Shown here: piece after piece, positions 5,362-6,823 of the stretch
Layout: each line of letters starts with the position of its first letter
How positions within the stretch are numbered: position 1 is the first letter of the stretch
Source of the DNA: CS2-K091 sp035527155
Lineage (GTDB): Bacteria > Planctomycetota > Phycisphaerae > Sedimentisphaerales > Anaerobacaceae
Length of the DNA: 6,823 bases
Assembly: GCA_035527155.1 (NCBI GenBank)
Contig: DATLBB010000005.1
Location: 1-6,823, forward strand
Direction: 5' to 3'
Program-made: the position numbers and the translations under genes
Notes under the pieces: model-generated
The model's database searches: none
The model's input: only the letters and a program-made list of their open reading frames with translations
Told to the model about the DNA's origin: nothing

Positions 5362-6411
5362 CTATGCAACATTCTTCTGGATATCATTCTTCCAGTCCTG
5401 TTCATCCCTGAGCATTACCCAACACCTTACAACTAATTTCCTCGCCAATGCGATTATCGCTATCTTCCTTCTCGACGGACTGCCTCTTAACAACCTATTG
5501 TAGGTATCACGAGCCCAAGGATTACATCGCAACGACATCCAGCATATCTCAACAAGTAAATTCCTCAAAAGCTTATTGCCCCGTCCGCCGGTTTTTCCCT
5601 GACGATCCATCTGACCGGATTGGTACTGCCTCGGTGCAAGGCCAGCATAGCTGCCGACTTGTTTACTATTTTTGAAACTTTTGGGATCATCCAAAAAGGC
5701 CACAACTGTTTCAGCCAACCTGGGACCAACACCGCCAATAGTCTGCAATCGCTTAAATTTTTCATCGCAAGCTCCCAGCTTATCGAGCTTGTTTTCTACT
5801 TTCTTTAAAGATTCGGTGACTGCTTCAAATACTTCAAGTTCAACATGAAGTTGACCACGCCACAATTGATTAGCATCTGCTATCTCCTCTAAAGGTTTCG
5901 CATGCCCCTTAAGCCTTTGAAGGCCTTCTTTCGACCATGTCCCCTTCCCCGTTGCCATGGTTATTCCTTCTCTGGCAAAAATCGCCCTGATAGCGTTTTT
6001 AATACTGACTCTGTGCCTAACCAGTCTCTGTCTGTATTTAATAAGAGCCCGTTTCTCTCTTACTTTCTTTTCAGGTATATGCACTGTCGGTAATTGGTTC
6101 ATAGCCGACAGTTTAGCCAATTTAATAGCATCCTCCCTGTCATTTTTCTTTTTGACATTCTTCCAGCGCCACGCTTCGTGGGAGGTGTTAGCTACCTCCG
6201 TTTCTATGCCCAGTGGTTTGGCGATATCAACTATCCAGCCAGCGATGTGGCATACTTCTAAAACAATTTTCTGTGGCTCTTTTTCCACAATCAGATCGTG
6301 AATCTCCTGTGGTGTAGTTCTCACTTTTCCGAATTCATGCTCACCATTGGTAGAATTGTAATTACAGAACACAGTCTTGTACTTTCCGAGATCTAAAGCT
6401 AAAATATTCAT
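5362..6411 (-). CDS. IS110-family transposase (DEDD/serine recombinase)
   Basis: 349 residues, a normal full length. The N-terminal DEDD_Tnp_IS110 domain has a RuvC-like fold. Its acidic residues read as D7 (ALDLGK), E52 (VLEVC), and D91 and D94 (KNDREDAIKLAKL). Residues ~115-210 are the helical connector. The C-terminal Transposase_20 domain contains a helix-hairpin-helix-like TIGGVGPRLA (224-233) and GSYAGLAPRQYQSG, in which S265 is the expected catalytic serine, followed by a Gly-rich GGRGNKLLRNLL segment. IS110 recombinases use a guide RNA to join donor and target DNA. The start is ATG at 6409-6411, with GGAGG at 6419-6423 (minus) 7 nt upstream. No frameshift or missing motif is seen, so the enzyme appears intact. 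It is convergent with the glycosidase gene. Confidence 0.92.
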   Translation of the reverse strand: MNILALDLGKYKTVFCNYNSTNGEHEFGKVRTTPQEIHDLIVEKEPQKIVLEVCHIAGWIVDIAKPLGIETEVANTSHEAWRWKNVKKKNDREDAIKLAKLSAMNQLPTVHIPEKKVREKRALIKYRQRLVRHRVSIKNAIRAIFAREGITMATGKGTWSKEGLQRLKGHAKPLEEIADANQLWRGQLHVELEVFEAVTESLKKVENKLDKLGACDEKFKRLQTIGGVGPRLAETVVAFLDDPKSFKNSKQVGSYAGLAPRQYQSGQMDRQGKTGGRGNKLLRNLLVEICWMSLRCNPWARDTYNRLLRGSPSRRKIAIIALARKLVVRCWVMLRDEQDWKNDIQKNVA

Positions 6412-6414
6412 TGT

Positions 6415-6517
6415 CAGGCCTCCATGTCAGGTTCTTAAAAACTTGGGCGGTCCCAGTGACCAGCTCCTTATTAACGGCTTATTATAGCCGAACAAACTTT
6501 CACCGGCGGGAGGCCTG
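6415..6517 (-). promoter_or_regulatory. inverted repeat that can hide the transposase ribosome binding site
   Basis: CAGGCCTCC (6415-6423) is perfectly complementary to GGAGGCCTG (6509-6517). In the transposase mRNA the near arm contains the GGAGG ribosome binding site, so long-range pairing would block translation. The far arm lies largely inside the left inverted repeat of the element. Between the arms are two small hairpins, GGTC/GACC (6449-6461) and CGGCT/AGCCG (6475-6490). Transcripts entering from outside would contain both arms; a transcript starting inside would lack the far arm. Confidence 0.4.
6481..6486 (-). promoter_or_regulatory. consensus TATAAT upstream of the transposase gene
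   Basis: A perfect TATAAT reads on the minus strand about 70 bp before the ATG, inside the CGGCT/AGCCG hairpin. No -35-like hexamer stands 16-18 bp upstream (the sequence there is CCGCCGG), so it is either a weak promoter or chance. Transcripts starting here would lack the far arm of the inhibitory inverted repeat. Confidence 0.25.
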
Positions 6518-6527
6518 GCTTACATAG
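6511..6527. repeat. inverted repeat at upstream end of the IS (IRL)
   Basis: AGGCCTGGCTTACATAG is the reverse complement of CTATGTAAGCCAGGCCT, the partner of 5027-5042. Fifteen of 16 comparable positions match, with one 1-bp indel. Confidence 0.65.
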
Positions 6528-6739
6528 TTTCCGAAATTTACCGATATTATTTTTGAAAATAGCGTTTTTCAGCTAAGGACTGATATTTATTAGGACTTGA
6601 TTTAGGCAAAATCATCCTCTGTGGAGACATTTTAGTAACACAAATTTTCGAAGAATCCTGAACTTTTCCGACTCAGGAGATAGTAAGAGATAGATTATTT
6701 TGATAGTTTTGCTGTAGATCTCTTAGTCTGTTGGCTTGA
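6528..6739. other. AT-rich non-coding stretch between the IS and the right-edge gene
   Basis: I see no ORF with coding character on either strand. The only structure found is TCCTGA (6656-6661) against TCAGGA (6673-6678), a 6-bp stem with an 11-nt loop. On the minus strand it lies about 60 bp after the stop of the right-edge gene and is followed by a T-rich segment, so it could be a weak terminator for that gene. Confidence 0.45.
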
Positions 6740-6823
6740 CTATTTATAAGCTGCTTTACCTACAGTATCTTTGAGTCCAGTAAAACCCGGTCCACCTGCG
6801 GCTACATAGCCATAGCTGGCTCC
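6740..6823 (-). CDS. C-terminal end of an unidentified protein, cut by the window edge
   Basis: From the last base of the window, the minus strand reads 27 codons to a TAG at 6740-6742. The peptide begins GASYGYVAAGGPGFTG and ends LKDTVGKAAYK. The balanced composition, with Gly/Ala-rich and aromatic residues and a lysine at the end, differs from the surrounding AT-rich non-coding DNA and looks like real protein. I do not recognise the family. It runs in the same direction as the transposase gene and lies upstream of the IS; the gene body is outside the window. Confidence 0.4.
   Translation of the reverse strand, partial: GASYGYVAAGGPGFTGLKDTVGKAAYK

Larger units (their letters stand above)
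5027..6527 (-). mobile_element. IS110-family insertion sequence, IS1111-like organisation
   Basis: A complete IS110-type recombinase gene (5362-6411, minus) is enclosed by imperfect inverted repeats at 5027-5042 and 6511-6527. Repeat-to-repeat length is 1501 bp, in the usual range for the family. The upstream end is short (about 115 bp) and the downstream end long (about 335 bp) and structured. In IS1111-type members the inverted repeats are subterminal and the guide RNA lies downstream of the recombinase, so this layout fits that subgroup. Exact termini cannot be read from one copy; they probably lie a few bases outside the repeats. No target duplication is visible, as is usual for IS110. 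Confidence 0.75.

Noticed and set aside
6655..6679. Strong intrinsic terminator right of the IS
   Set aside because: Only a 6-bp stem with an 11-nt loop and no proper U-run; mentioned as a weak possibility only.

Overview
The window looks like a fragment of a planctomycete genome, most likely a Phycisphaerae/Sedimentisphaerales-type environmental bacterium. This is inferred from three things: an exported Asp-box propeller protein with a twin-arginine signal, a large secreted GH123/DUF4091-like glycosidase, and intergenic DNA full of short degenerate repeats (AACCCAAT-type units, paired 74-bp repeats, a CTTGTCCTGAGCGAAGTCGAAGG-type element). I associate such repeats with metagenome-assembled genomes of that group. 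No rRNA, tRNA or CRISPR array is visible.

Layout. Positions 1-512 hold no convincing gene, only repeats: a 7-bp tandem repeat, two copies of a 74-bp unit 141 bp apart, an overlapping pair of hairpins, and an 11-bp AACCCAAT tandem. Positions 513-881 (minus) are the 3' end of a CapD/FlaA1-type nucleotide-sugar epimerase/dehydratase gene without its 5' part. It abuts, head to head, a plus-strand gene (about 891-2174) for a Tat-exported, sialidase-like beta-propeller protein that has lost its own start codon. The join near 880-890 is a rearrangement or an assembly chimera. The next 350 bases carry a tiny ORF with a good ribosome binding site and then a near-consensus sigma70-type promoter. That promoter drives a 798-residue secreted protein (2525-4921) with a discoidin-like domain, a helical linker and a GH123/DUF4091-like catalytic region. 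The two exported proteins fit polysaccharide or glycoconjugate breakdown outside the cytoplasm, but they are separately transcribed.

The right part (about 5027-6527) is an insertion sequence of the IS110 family with a complete DEDD/serine recombinase gene on the minus strand. Imperfect 16/17-bp inverted repeats lie near both edges. The upstream end is short (about 115 bp) and the downstream end long (about 335 bp) and rich in hairpins. This is the arrangement known for the IS1111 subgroup, whose downstream end encodes the guide RNA (bridge RNA/seekRNA). The downstream end also carries an outward-facing TTGACA near its edge, as expected for a promoter assembled when the element circularises, and short repeats of its own terminal sequence. 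I consider this end the most interesting part of the window. Beyond the element, 6528-6739 appears non-coding, and the last 84 bases encode the C-terminus of an unidentified minus-strand protein.
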